This document shows, piece by piece, positions 54,153 to 62,594 of a stretch of 64,000 nt of DNA. Made by a program: the position numbers and the translations under genes. This DNA comes from Vibrio ulleungensis (GTDB lineage: Bacteria; Pseudomonadota; Gammaproteobacteria; Enterobacterales; Vibrionaceae): positions 124,001 through 188,000 of the forward strand of contig NZ_JAFEUM010000004.1 of the NCBI RefSeq assembly GCF_016900875.1, written 5' to 3'. The notes below the pieces were generated by a model. It was not told the origin of the DNA. It worked only from the letters and a program-made list of their open reading frames with translations, and did no database searches. Position 1 is the stretch's first letter; every line of letters begins with the position of its first letter.

Positions 54153-55202
54153 ATGAAAAAAACCCTTTTAGCACTTACTACAACGGCACTTCTTAGTGCT
54201 GGAGCAGCACAAGCCGCCGATTACAAACTGACGGTGCCACATGTGACGAACATTGATGGATACAACCATCAGTCATTGTTGGTATTTAAGAACTTTGTTG
54301 AGTCGCGTTCTAATGGCGCCATCGAAGTAGAAATTTACCCTGCGGGACAGCTATGTAGTACGGCAAAAGAGTGTATTGCCGGTGTTCAATCCGGCATATT
54401 CGACTACTTTCAGACCACCATTGCTGAGTTAGGTAACTACTGGCAACCTGTTGGTGCTTTTGATCTTCCTTACTTATTGCCGAACGATCGAGTCGCTGAG
54501 TGTGTATACGGCAACGAAAAATTCCTCGGTGATGTTCGAAATGAAGTACTAAAAAAAGCACCCAATACGCGTTTAATGATGGTGTCAAACTCTGGCGGTT
54601 GGCGTAACTTTGCAACGACCAAGCAGATGATCAAATCTCCAGCGGACATTGATGGTTTAAAAATCCGAACCGTTCCAGCGAAGATTCAGCAAGAGTTGGT
54701 GAAAGAGCTAGGCGGTGCACCGACACCAATTTCTTGGCCTGAAGTGTATACCGCACTCTCGACGGGCGTGGTCGATGGCACCAAAAACGGCATCGTCGAT
54801 ATTGTTCAGAATAAGTTCCACGAAAGCCTAAACTTCATGACCCTAGACGGCCACGCATACATGGGTGGTGCTTGGGTATTTAATGACATGAAGTTTAAGA
54901 GCATGTCAGATGATCTCAAACAAGTGATCGTTGATGGTATCAGTGCACAAAACCAATACCTACGCGCTTACCCTAAACACCGCGAATTTACCGCTTACGA
55001 AGAGTTCCGTAAGGCGGGGGGAACCATCTATAACCCAACAGCAGAAGAGCGCAAAGCGTTCCAAATGGCGTCAGCTCCAGTTAAAGATTACTTCATTGAA
55101 ACCACGGGTGACGAAGGCAAGATGTGGCTAGAACGCTTTGAATCCGAGATCAAAACCTGTGAAATGAGTATTCAAGCAAGCTACGACATACAGTTTAACT
55201 AA
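54153..55202 (+). CDS. TRAP transporter substrate-binding protein (DctP type)
   Basis: 349 residues. Signal peptide ends at AQAAD. DctP motif IDGLKIRTVPAKIQQELVKELGGAPTPISWPEVYTAL, with the conserved Arg that clamps a carboxylate, then GVVDGTKNG. This means an organic acid or sulfonate-like substrate with a carboxylate group. Two Cys in SSTAKECIAG-like segments are unusual but may pair. A strong terminator follows at 55241, yet the next two genes may still be functionally linked. Confidence 0.95.
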   Translation: MKKTLLALTTTALLSAGAAQAADYKLTVPHVTNIDGYNHQSLLVFKNFVESRSNGAIEVEIYPAGQLCSTAKECIAGVQSGIFDYFQTTIAELGNYWQPVGAFDLPYLLPNDRVAECVYGNEKFLGDVRNEVLKKAPNTRLMMVSNSGGWRNFATTKQMIKSPADIDGLKIRTVPAKIQQELVKELGGAPTPISWPEVYTALSTGVVDGTKNGIVDIVQNKFHESLNFMTLDGHAYMGGAWVFNDMKFKSMSDDLKQVIVDGISAQNQYLRAYPKHREFTAYEEFRKAGGTIYNPTAEERKAFQMASAPVKDYFIETTGDEGKMWLERFESEIKTCEMSIQASYDIQFN

Positions 55203-55240
55203 CAGCGTAACAACACACAGTTTGGCATATAACGTTACAT

Positions 55241-55268
55241 AGGCACCTTTAGCTAAGGTGCCTTTTTC
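55241..55268 (+). terminator. Intrinsic terminator after the TRAP operon
   Basis: 9-bp stem AGGCACCTT / AAGGTGCCT with 5-base loop, then TTTTTC. 39 bases after the dctP stop. Confidence 0.85.
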
Positions 55269-55339
55269 ACTCAGACCAACGACTATAACTAATGCGTTAA
55301 TGCTGACGAACAATTTGCCCAAAAAAAAGAGAACACACT

Positions 55340-56299
55340 ATGTTTAAAACGGAACAACAACGAGTAGGCCTAGGCTTATGGAAAGTGTCAAAAGACGACT
55401 GTGCTGATGCAGTTTACAATGCCATAAAAATTGGCTATCGACATCTCGACAGCGCTTGTGATTATGGGAATGAGAAAGAAGTTGGACAGGGAATTGCACG
55501 CGCCATAGACGATGGTCTAGTCACACGTGAAGACTTATGGATCACCTCTAAACTCTGGAATACTTATCATGCACCGGAGCACGTTCAACCTGCGTTAGAG
55601 CGTACTCTTAATGATCTAGGGCTTGAGTACTTGGATCTTTATCTTATTCACTTCCCAATTGCACAGGCCTTTGTTCCTTTTGAGACCCGCTACCCACCTG
55701 AGTGGTTCCATGATCCTCTAGCCGCTGACCCGAAAATGGAATTTGCACAAGTCCCACTGCATCAAACATGGCAAGCGATGGAGGCTTTAGTCGACTTAGG
55801 CAGTGTCAAACACATCGGCGTATGTAACTACAACTCAGCATTGTTATTTGACTTAGTTAACTACGCAAGAATCAAACCCTCTATGTTGCAAGTTGAAATA
55901 CACCCCTACCACACTCAGCAGCGTCTACTCACCCTCGCCAACAATTTAGGCATTCCTGTCACTGCATTCTCACCACTTGGCGCACAGTCGTATGTAGAAA
56001 TAGACATGGCGACTCAAGCTCAAGCCGTAATTACGCGAGAAGAAGTGCTGAATGCGGCAAAGGCTCACGATGTCACACCCGCTCAAGTGGTATTGCGTTG
56101 GGGCGTTCAACGCGGTTATGCAGTGATTCCAAAGAGTACCAATCCAAAGCACTTGGCTGAGAACTTGGATCTATTTAACTTCTCTCTTACAGAGATCGAA
56201 ATGGAGGCAATCAGTGGATTAAACCTTAACCATCGATTCAACGACCCTGGCCACTTTTGTGGTGAAGCCTTTAATACCCACTGCCCCATATACGATTAG
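55340..56299 (+). CDS. Aldo/keto reductase (xylose-reductase-like)
   Basis: 319 residues, AKR fold. Catalytic tetrad Asp37, Tyr42, Lys71 and His104 (LDSACDYGNE, TSKLWN, LIHFP); NADPH segment IPKSTNPKHLAENL. The insert with YPPEWFHDPLA is like D-xylose reductases. It reduces a sugar or hydroxy-acid carbonyl. 8 bases upstream of the dioxygenase gene, so the two form an operon. Confidence 0.93.
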   Translation: MFKTEQQRVGLGLWKVSKDDCADAVYNAIKIGYRHLDSACDYGNEKEVGQGIARAIDDGLVTREDLWITSKLWNTYHAPEHVQPALERTLNDLGLEYLDLYLIHFPIAQAFVPFETRYPPEWFHDPLAADPKMEFAQVPLHQTWQAMEALVDLGSVKHIGVCNYNSALLFDLVNYARIKPSMLQVEIHPYHTQQRLLTLANNLGIPVTAFSPLGAQSYVEIDMATQAQAVITREEVLNAAKAHDVTPAQVVLRWGVQRGYAVIPKSTNPKHLAENLDLFNFSLTEIEMEAISGLNLNHRFNDPGHFCGEAFNTHCPIYD

Positions 56300-56307
56300 G
56301 AGTACCC

Positions 56308-57294
56308 ATGCTGAAATTGACTTCAATTGACAACCAATTCGTCAATCCCGATGACGTATTTCCAGCCGTGATCGTAAACGATGGCAGTGTGACCACCATT
56401 GAAGAGGCTTGCCAGTGGATTGATGATAGATTGTCAGATATCGCAACATTGCTCGACAAAAGTGGAGCGATTTTATTTAGAGGTTTCCCTATTGCCAGTG
56501 CAGAAATGTTTGACGCGTTTAGTGCTAGCTTTGGTTACCCTAATTTTACCTATCAAGATTCACTGTCCAATGCGGTTCGCATTAACTTCACCGAGCGTGT
56601 GTTCACCGCCAACGAAGCACCCAAAGAAGTAGAGATAAACTTACATAACGAAATGGCACAAACCCCAATATTTCCCGATAAGATCTTTTTTAGTTGCCTC
56701 GTCCCTGCTGACACTGGCGGCGCGTCACCAATCTTGCGGGGAGACATGATGTACCAAGCGCTCAAGAAAGCCTCTCCAAGCTTCACAGAACAACTTGAGC
56801 AGAAAGGAGTAAAGTACACCACACATATGCCTGCTGAAGATAACGCAGGATCAGGCCAAGGCCGTGGATGGAAAAGCACCTTGTCAGTGTCGAACATTGA
56901 CGAAGCAGAAGCACGCTTAACCGAACTAGGCTATACATGGGAATGGCAACTTGATGGCTCAATCAAGACTACCACCTGCCCTCTGCCAGCCATTAAAGTG
57001 GCAAGCAACGGTAACAAAGTATTTTTTAATCAATTGATCGCTGCCTACTTAGGTTGGAAAGGAGTGCGTGAACAACATCATCCAACCTTGCGTTTTGGGG
57101 ATGATTCCCAATTGCCAAAGGACGGTTTAGAGTTGATGTGTGAATTGTCAGAAACGTTAGTATTTGATGTTGAATGGCAAGCCGGTGATGTGGCATTGGT
57201 GGACAACAACCTGGCGATGCATGGAAGACGCTCTTACGGTGGTGAAACAAAACGGCAAGTGATTGTCGCTCTAGGTGCGGCCAAATTGCAATAA
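56308..57294 (+). CDS. TauD/TfdA-family Fe(II)/2-oxoglutarate dioxygenase, clavaminate-synthase-like
   Basis: 328 residues. Facial triad His113-x-Glu115 (NLHNEMAQTP) and His305 (AMHGRR), 2-oxoglutarate Arg316. The H-x-E version, not H-x-D, is characteristic of clavaminate synthase and SyrP-like hydroxylases, in contrast to taurine dioxygenase. These hydroxylate amino acids or related acids. With a reductase and the TRAP transporter alongside it may act on the imported acid. No NRPS or halogenase gene is nearby. Confidence 0.9.
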   Translation: MLKLTSIDNQFVNPDDVFPAVIVNDGSVTTIEEACQWIDDRLSDIATLLDKSGAILFRGFPIASAEMFDAFSASFGYPNFTYQDSLSNAVRINFTERVFTANEAPKEVEINLHNEMAQTPIFPDKIFFSCLVPADTGGASPILRGDMMYQALKKASPSFTEQLEQKGVKYTTHMPAEDNAGSGQGRGWKSTLSVSNIDEAEARLTELGYTWEWQLDGSIKTTTCPLPAIKVASNGNKVFFNQLIAAYLGWKGVREQHHPTLRFGDDSQLPKDGLELMCELSETLVFDVEWQAGDVALVDNNLAMHGRRSYGGETKRQVIVALGAAKLQ

Positions 57295-57321
57295 ACTATC
57301 CTCCTCCGACTCCCTAACCAT

Positions 57322-57350
57322 AAGCCTCGCTAAAATGCGGGGCTTTCTGC
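57322..57350 (+). terminator. Probable terminator after the dioxygenase
   Basis: AAGCCTCGC paired with GCGGGGCTT (one G-T pair), 6-base loop, followed by TCTGCC; the T-run is weak. Confidence 0.6.
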
Positions 57351-57453
57351 CACTTAAGTAGTAATAAAACCACATAATCTTTATTATCAACCCTAACAGA
57401 TCGGTGAAAGGCTGCTTTTTTGATCTATTTTTGTAATTTTTATACAGTTTTTG

Positions 57454-57497
57454 TTGACCTAAATCACAACTGGAGTATTATTGTGAACAGAATCACA
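57454..57497 (+). promoter_or_regulatory. FNR-like box and perfect CRP site before the 51-residue gene
   Basis: TTGAC-CTAA-ATCAC (57454-57467) matches the FNR box TTGAT-N4-ATCAA with two changes. TGTGA-ACAGAA-TCACA (57482-57497) is a perfect CRP half-site pair. The CRP site ends 27 bases before the ATG, so it overlaps the promoter or the leader; CRP may repress, or the promoter is farther downstream. Confidence 0.7.
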
Positions 57498-57524
57498 AAG
57501 ACAGATACGATAAGAGATAATCAG

Positions 57525-57680
57525 ATGAACGCAAAAGTAGAAAATACAAACATTAATTACACCACCTCTCTTGTTGAAGAAATGAACAAAGCACTCGCTA
57601 GCTCTGAAATGGCTGCGATCATGAAAATGGTAGGTGCAGTAGCCATAGCACTCATCGCTGTAGGTTCTTTCTGGGCATAA
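57525..57680 (+). CDS. 51-residue single-pass membrane protein, function unknown
   Basis: Start at ATG 57525 (MNAKVENTNINYTTSLVEEMNKALASSEM), not the longer frame to 57420, which runs through the regulatory sites. The N-terminal 30 residues form a polar, amphipathic helix; the C-terminal 20 (MVGAVAIALIAVGSFWA) a membrane helix at the very end. RBS AAGAGA about 7 bases before. Its own promoter sites and terminator make it a real, stand-alone gene. I do not recognise it. Confidence 0.7.
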   Translation: MNAKVENTNINYTTSLVEEMNKALASSEMAAIMKMVGAVAIALIAVGSFWA

Positions 57681-57712
57681 TCCCCACTTAGTTCGACAAA
57701 AAGACATATAAG

Positions 57713-57741
57713 TCCACTGCTTAAGCGGTGGATTTTTTTTT
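57713..57741 (+). terminator. Intrinsic terminator after the 51-residue gene
   Basis: TCCACTGC paired with GCGGTGGA (one T-G pair), TTAA loop, then a run of nine T. About 30 bases after the stop. Confidence 0.88.
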
Positions 57742-57850
57742 GTATTTATTTCGACAATACTCACTCACAGTGTAATTAATTTACAATTTAGTACCCCTAC
57801 GACTTTGACCTCAACATACAGAACAACATATAGTAACTAAGATTGGTTTA

Positions 57851-59104
57851 TTGGATATCTCTGTGGTCTACTTTCGCTCAATAATATTAACCTTAGTTCT
57901 CTCCTCTTTAGCGTTAATTTCACTACAAAAAATGGTCACGAAGTCTATTTCGGTTATTGGTGAACCTATGGTGATTTTTGACGACTCAGATTTCAGTAAC
58001 GGCAATTCCACCTCTGCCATCACGCAAAGTCATCCCAATGTAGAAGTGGATTGCTTGCTCGACACCCAGTATAGCTGGCCTTATTGCGAGCTCGAATTTG
58101 ATCTTCGCAATAAAGGCTTGGTTGGCTTGAATCTAAGCAATATGGACAAAGTGGTCATAGGACTGCGCGCGAAATACAACGAAGAGCCGATGGCAGATCA
58201 AGCACTTAGACTACACGCAAAAAATCATGACCGTGAATTGCCAACCGAATCCAAAATTAAAACCAATCACATTGAGTTTTTTGTGGAACAAGGTAACGCA
58301 ACCGTAGAACTACCACTAGCGTATCTTCAGGTCGCCGATTGGTGGAAAAAAGACCATCAAATTCCGTTAGAAAAGAGCTTTGCTGACATTACGAATGTTA
58401 TTCACCTGTCTATCGCGACACCCAGCAATGCGGCACCAGGCCTATATAGCTTAACCATTTCAAAATTAGAGATCGTAGGTCCATGGATCTCAGCGCAATA
58501 CCTATATTTGCTGCTTCTCTGCGTTTGGATAATAGCAGCAGCTGTCTACCTAGTCTTTTCTTACACACTCACTAAGCATAAAGTGTATCAGTTAAAAGTG
58601 CAGAATAAGCAACTCAAAAAAAGCAACCTGCAAATACAGACACTCGCGTCTTTTGACAGTCTAACGGGTGCACTTAATCGCCATGGCAGCATGAGTATTA
58701 TCCGCTCACTTGAACATTCCCCATTTGGCATCTTATACATTGATCTAGACCATTTTAAGAGCCTTAACGATAGATATGGCCATGAGGTAGGAGATACCGT
58801 ACTAAAGGCATTTAGTCACATGATGAAAGAGTTCACCACACCGAGTTCTCATTTTGTCAGGTGGGGTGGCGAAGAGTTTATCTTAATCATTGAAAACACC
58901 AATTTGGATGATTGCACTCAACTAGCAGAGTCAATTCAACAAACAATGTTACAAAAAGAACGCTTCGATGGACGAGAAGTAACCTGTTCGATTGGCATTG
59001 CCATTAACACTAATGGTCTGACTTTCGACTCAGTTCTGGACTCAGCAGATAGAGCACTGTATGAAGCCAAAAGCCAAGGCCGGAACTGTATTCAATCAGC
59101 TTAG
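57851..59104 (+). CDS. Membrane diguanylate cyclase with a periplasmic beta-rich domain
   Basis: 417 residues from TTG 57851, GTG 57863 is an alternative; start not sure. Two membrane helices (about 9-27 and 216-238) flank a periplasmic domain (40-212) with a beta-rich, possibly jelly-roll, pattern (VVIGLRAKYN, FVEQGNATVELPLAYLQ, VIHLSIATPSNAAPG), which might bind a sugar. The cytoplasmic GGDEF domain has the active GGEEF at 339-343 and DLDHFKSLNDRYGH; the RxxD inhibitory site is absent. It should make c-di-GMP without product inhibition. Confidence 0.88.
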   Translation: MDISVVYFRSIILTLVLSSLALISLQKMVTKSISVIGEPMVIFDDSDFSNGNSTSAITQSHPNVEVDCLLDTQYSWPYCELEFDLRNKGLVGLNLSNMDKVVIGLRAKYNEEPMADQALRLHAKNHDRELPTESKIKTNHIEFFVEQGNATVELPLAYLQVADWWKKDHQIPLEKSFADITNVIHLSIATPSNAAPGLYSLTISKLEIVGPWISAQYLYLLLLCVWIIAAAVYLVFSYTLTKHKVYQLKVQNKQLKKSNLQIQTLASFDSLTGALNRHGSMSIIRSLEHSPFGILYIDLDHFKSLNDRYGHEVGDTVLKAFSHMMKEFTTPSSHFVRWGGEEFILIIENTNLDDCTQLAESIQQTMLQKERFDGREVTCSIGIAINTNGLTFDSVLDSADRALYEAKSQGRNCIQSA

Positions 59105-59592
59105 TCGACTCTACCGCAGTGCGCACACCAACATTAAATAATACAATAGACTCAGTAAGATATGGGGTGTTTTCTGCGCTACATCTCATCCGAGTGCGCC
59201 ATTGCGGCCCCATATTAGTGCATTAACATTGCCGCTTTGTCAGTCCCTTTCCAAGCATTGCACCAAACAAGCCAAAATATGAACCAAATTGACCAACCTC
59301 ACATTTAATGTGGCTTCCGAGGCCATTAAGCACCCGTAAATTTCGTAATACTTTGGTAACAAAGTTTGACAGCCTTCATATTTTTAGCCCCAATCTCTAA
59401 TAAAAATTTAACCCCGATCGCACTCCCCAAATTGTCCAATACACAACCATCACGCTGCTTTTATACTCAATAAATATAATAATACAAATAAACAAGCTTA
59501 ACGGCCGAATTGGCCAAATTAACATTTCGGTGTGATGACAGACTCACCGGCCCATTACAAAATATGTGAAATTGAATAAGGAATGATAAAGG
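59105..59592. promoter_or_regulatory. Intergenic region upstream of the ABC operon
   Basis: 488 bases, no gene. A 16-bp dyad ACTTTG-GTAA-CAAAGT lies at 59350-59365 and GGCC-GAATT-GGCC near 59503. Either could bind a LacI- or GntR-type repressor of a carbohydrate operon. No CRP site with correct spacing found. Confidence 0.45.
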
Positions 59593-60678
59593 ATGTCAGG
59601 AGTTCAATTAAGTAACGTCGTCAAGAGTTACGACGAGATGACAGTAGTTCATGGCATTGACCTGGATGTGAAACCTCAGGAATTTGTTGTGTTGGTTGGT
59701 CCATCAGGATGTGGTAAATCAACTACCCTACGTATGATGGCAGGTCTAGAAGAAATCAGCGATGGTCATATTGCTATCGGTGATCGCGTGGTTAATAACG
59801 TAGCGCCAAAAGATCGTGATGTAGCGATGGTATTCCAAAACTACGCCCTATACCCTCACCTAAGCGTTGCAGAAAACATCGCCTTTGGCTTACGTATCCG
59901 TAAAGTGCCAAAAGATGAAATCGCAAAATCAGTAAAAGACACTGCTGAAATTCTTGGTCTAACAGAACTACTAGAGCGTCGCCCAGCCGACCTTTCTGGT
60001 GGTCAGCGTCAACGTGTTGCAATGGGGCGTGCAATTGTTCGTCACCCAAAAGTTTTCCTATTTGATGAGCCTCTCTCTAACCTTGATGCTAAGTTACGTA
60101 CTCAAATGCGTGCTGAGATCAAGCGTCTTCACAACCGCCTAGGGGTAACCAGTGTTTACGTTACCCACGACCAAGTTGAGGCAATGACACTGGCTGATCG
60201 TATTGTTGTAATGAGCAACGGCCGCATCGAGCAAATCGGTACGCCAATGGATTTGTTTAACAATCCTAAGAACACCTTTGTAGCAACCTTTATCGGTTCA
60301 CCTCCGATGAACTTAATTGAAGGCATCGCCGTTCAAGAAGACGACAAGTGGTACGGTACGTTTGATGATCAAAAAGTTCTGCTGCCAAATGTTGAAGGCA
60401 TTGAGCACAACAAAGCGATCACAATCGGTATTCGCCCTGAATACACTGACATCACACCACAAGAGAATTCAAGCCCAGTAAAAATTGACTTGGAACTTGT
60501 AGAGACTTTGGGTTCAGAAGCACTACTACACTGCCACTTAGGCCAGAACGCTTTTGTAACGAAAGTAGAAACTCACGGCAAAGTCGAACACCTTCATAAC
60601 GTTGATACGCTGTATTTCCGCCAAGAAGCCATTACGGTCTTTGATCGCCATAGCGGTCAAGCGCTGCTTGAGAAGTAG
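59593..60678 (+). CDS. Sugar ABC transporter ATP-binding protein (UgpC/MalK/AlgS type)
   Basis: 361 residues. Walker A VGPSGCGKSTTLRMMAG, Q-loop VFQNYALYPHL, signature LSGGQRQRVAMGRAIVR, Walker B VFLFDEPLSNLDAKLR, H-loop THDQVEAMT; C-terminal TOBE regulatory domain (about 240-361). It fuels the permeases that follow. The codons are of the highly expressed type (CGT, GGT), suggesting a strongly expressed operon. Confidence 0.95.
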   Translation: MSGVQLSNVVKSYDEMTVVHGIDLDVKPQEFVVLVGPSGCGKSTTLRMMAGLEEISDGHIAIGDRVVNNVAPKDRDVAMVFQNYALYPHLSVAENIAFGLRIRKVPKDEIAKSVKDTAEILGLTELLERRPADLSGGQRQRVAMGRAIVRHPKVFLFDEPLSNLDAKLRTQMRAEIKRLHNRLGVTSVYVTHDQVEAMTLADRIVVMSNGRIEQIGTPMDLFNNPKNTFVATFIGSPPMNLIEGIAVQEDDKWYGTFDDQKVLLPNVEGIEHNKAITIGIRPEYTDITPQENSSPVKIDLELVETLGSEALLHCHLGQNAFVTKVETHGKVEHLHNVDTLYFRQEAITVFDRHSGQALLEK

Positions 60679-60687
60679 AGGTGGATT

Positions 60688-61659
60688 ATGAACAGTATTG
60701 AACGGGCTGAACACGCACGGATAGCCGCCAACCACGGCAAGTTGCGTCTAAAAGTGAACTGGTTTATCCAGCACTTAAAAAGAGAATGGCAATTGTACTT
60801 GCTGCTTGCACCGACCATCATTTGGTTTGTGCTGTTCTTGTACAAGCCGATGTACGGCTTACAAATCGCCTTTAAAGACTACAGTGTATTCCGCGGGATA
60901 ACCGACAGTCCTTGGGTAGGTTTTGAGCATTTCTATACTCTCTTCGAAAACGAACAGTTTATACGTGCCATCCGAAACACCGTAATGATCAGTGGTGCCA
61001 GTCTTATCTTTGGCTTCCCAGTTCCGATTATTTTAGCGCTTATGTTCAACGAAATATTGAACGCTAAATTTAAACGTACTGCGCAAACCATCGTGTACTT
61101 ACCACACTTCATCTCGGCGGTAATCATTGCAGGTATCGTCATTACAGCGTTCTCACCCTCTACCGGTGTGGTTAACTTAATGCTCAATGCCTTTGGATAC
61201 GACTCTGTCTACTTCCTCACCAAGCCTGAATGGTTCAGAACCATCTTCGTTGGTACTGGTATCTGGCAAGAGGCGGGCTTTAGCTCCATCGTATTCTTAG
61301 CAGCCATTGCGGGGGTTAACCCATCGCTGTACGAATCTGCGGTAGTTGACGGTGCATCACGCTGGCAAATGATGTGGAAAATCACTCTTCCATGCATCTT
61401 ACCAACAGTACTCATCATGCTAATCATCCGAATTGGTAACATTTTGGAAGTGGGCTTCGAGATGATCATTATGCTCTATCAACCTGCTACGTATGAGACT
61501 GCTGACGTTATCAGTACCTTTATTTATCGCCAAGGTCTGCAAGCCGCGAAGTACGACCTCGCAGCAGCCGCTGGTCTGTTTAATGCTGTAATTGCCTTCT
61601 TGTTGGTAATGACTGCAAACACAATCAGTAAGCGCGTGTCTAAAACGTCACTTTGGTAA
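60688..61659 (+). CDS. Oligosaccharide ABC transporter permease (LplB/AlgM1 type)
   Basis: 323 residues, six main helices (about 30-310). EAA loop YESAVVDGASRWQMMWKITLP is intact. N-terminal LAPTIIWFVLFLYKPMYGLQIAFKDY is diagnostic of the LplB/AlgM1 group, which imports acidic or complex oligosaccharides. 9 bases after the ATPase. Confidence 0.93.
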   Translation: MNSIERAEHARIAANHGKLRLKVNWFIQHLKREWQLYLLLAPTIIWFVLFLYKPMYGLQIAFKDYSVFRGITDSPWVGFEHFYTLFENEQFIRAIRNTVMISGASLIFGFPVPIILALMFNEILNAKFKRTAQTIVYLPHFISAVIIAGIVITAFSPSTGVVNLMLNAFGYDSVYFLTKPEWFRTIFVGTGIWQEAGFSSIVFLAAIAGVNPSLYESAVVDGASRWQMMWKITLPCILPTVLIMLIIRIGNILEVGFEMIIMLYQPATYETADVISTFIYRQGLQAAKYDLAAAAGLFNAVIAFLLVMTANTISKRVSKTSLW

Positions 61660-61668
61660 GGAAGCCGT

Positions 61669-62559
61669 ATGTCTAACTCAATGAACATGAACCTATACTC
61701 ACGTGGTGACAAAACGTTTGTATATCTCAATATGTTTCTGGTCGCGATGTTTACGATCAGTACGCTCTACCCATTCATCTATGTCGCTTCTCTATCAATG
61801 AGTGCCGGTGATGCGGTTACCGCTGGTAAAGTTGTGATGACGCCTGTCGACATCACCTTTGCCGCCTATGAAAAAGTTCTGTGGGATCCTGCGTTTTGGA
61901 CCGCCTATAAGAACACATTCATTTATACAGTTTTTGGTACATTAACCAGTTTAGTAATCATCATTCCTGGCGCTTACGCCTTATCTAGACCTCAACTTTT
62001 AGGTCGTAAGTACTGGAACATTATGATTGCTTTTACCATGTGGTTTAACGCTGGCATGATCCCTTTCTTCCTAAACATGAGAGATTTGGGCCTGCTTGAT
62101 AGCTACATTGGTATCATCATTGGTTTTGCGTGTAATGCCTTTAATATCATCCTCCTACGTAATTTCTTTGAAGGTGTACCTTCATCGTTTGAAGAAGCGG
62201 CACGTATGGATGGTGCAAACGATTTTCAGGTATTGTGGAAGGTATTTATTCCACTCGCAAAACCGGCCATCGCTACCGTTACGTTGTTCTGTATTGTTGC
62301 TCGCTGGAATGGATTTTTCTGGGCAATGGTACTCCTACGTGACGAAAGTAAAGTACCTCTACAGGTATACCTACGCCAAATCATCACCCAGTTGACGGAT
62401 GACGATACCTTCGCAAGTACACTTTTGACCTCGGCATATTCGTTCGAGACAGTAAGTGCCGCGATCATGGTGTGTTCAATCATCCCAGTACTGCTGATTT
62501 ACCCATTCATTCAAAAATACTTTAACAAAGGGATTATGTTAGGTGGTGTTAAAGAGTAA
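61669..62559 (+). CDS. Oligosaccharide ABC transporter permease (YtcP/AlgM2 type)
   Basis: 296 residues, six helices. EAA loop FEEAARMDGANDFQVLWKVFIPLAKPA; N-terminal LYPFIYVASLSMSAGDAV and late SAYSFETVSAAIMVCSIIPVLLIYPFIQKYF are YtcP-type. Pairs with the preceding permease; 9-base gap. Confidence 0.93.
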   Translation: MSNSMNMNLYSRGDKTFVYLNMFLVAMFTISTLYPFIYVASLSMSAGDAVTAGKVVMTPVDITFAAYEKVLWDPAFWTAYKNTFIYTVFGTLTSLVIIIPGAYALSRPQLLGRKYWNIMIAFTMWFNAGMIPFFLNMRDLGLLDSYIGIIIGFACNAFNIILLRNFFEGVPSSFEEAARMDGANDFQVLWKVFIPLAKPAIATVTLFCIVARWNGFFWAMVLLRDESKVPLQVYLRQIITQLTDDDTFASTLLTSAYSFETVSAAIMVCSIIPVLLIYPFIQKYFNKGIMLGGVKE

Positions 62560-62594
62560 TCCCGCCCCTACGCCATAACAAAAAGGAAATAATA

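Noticed and set aside
59530..59553. CRP site before the ABC operon
   Set aside because: TGTGA and TCACC halves have an 8-base spacer instead of 6.
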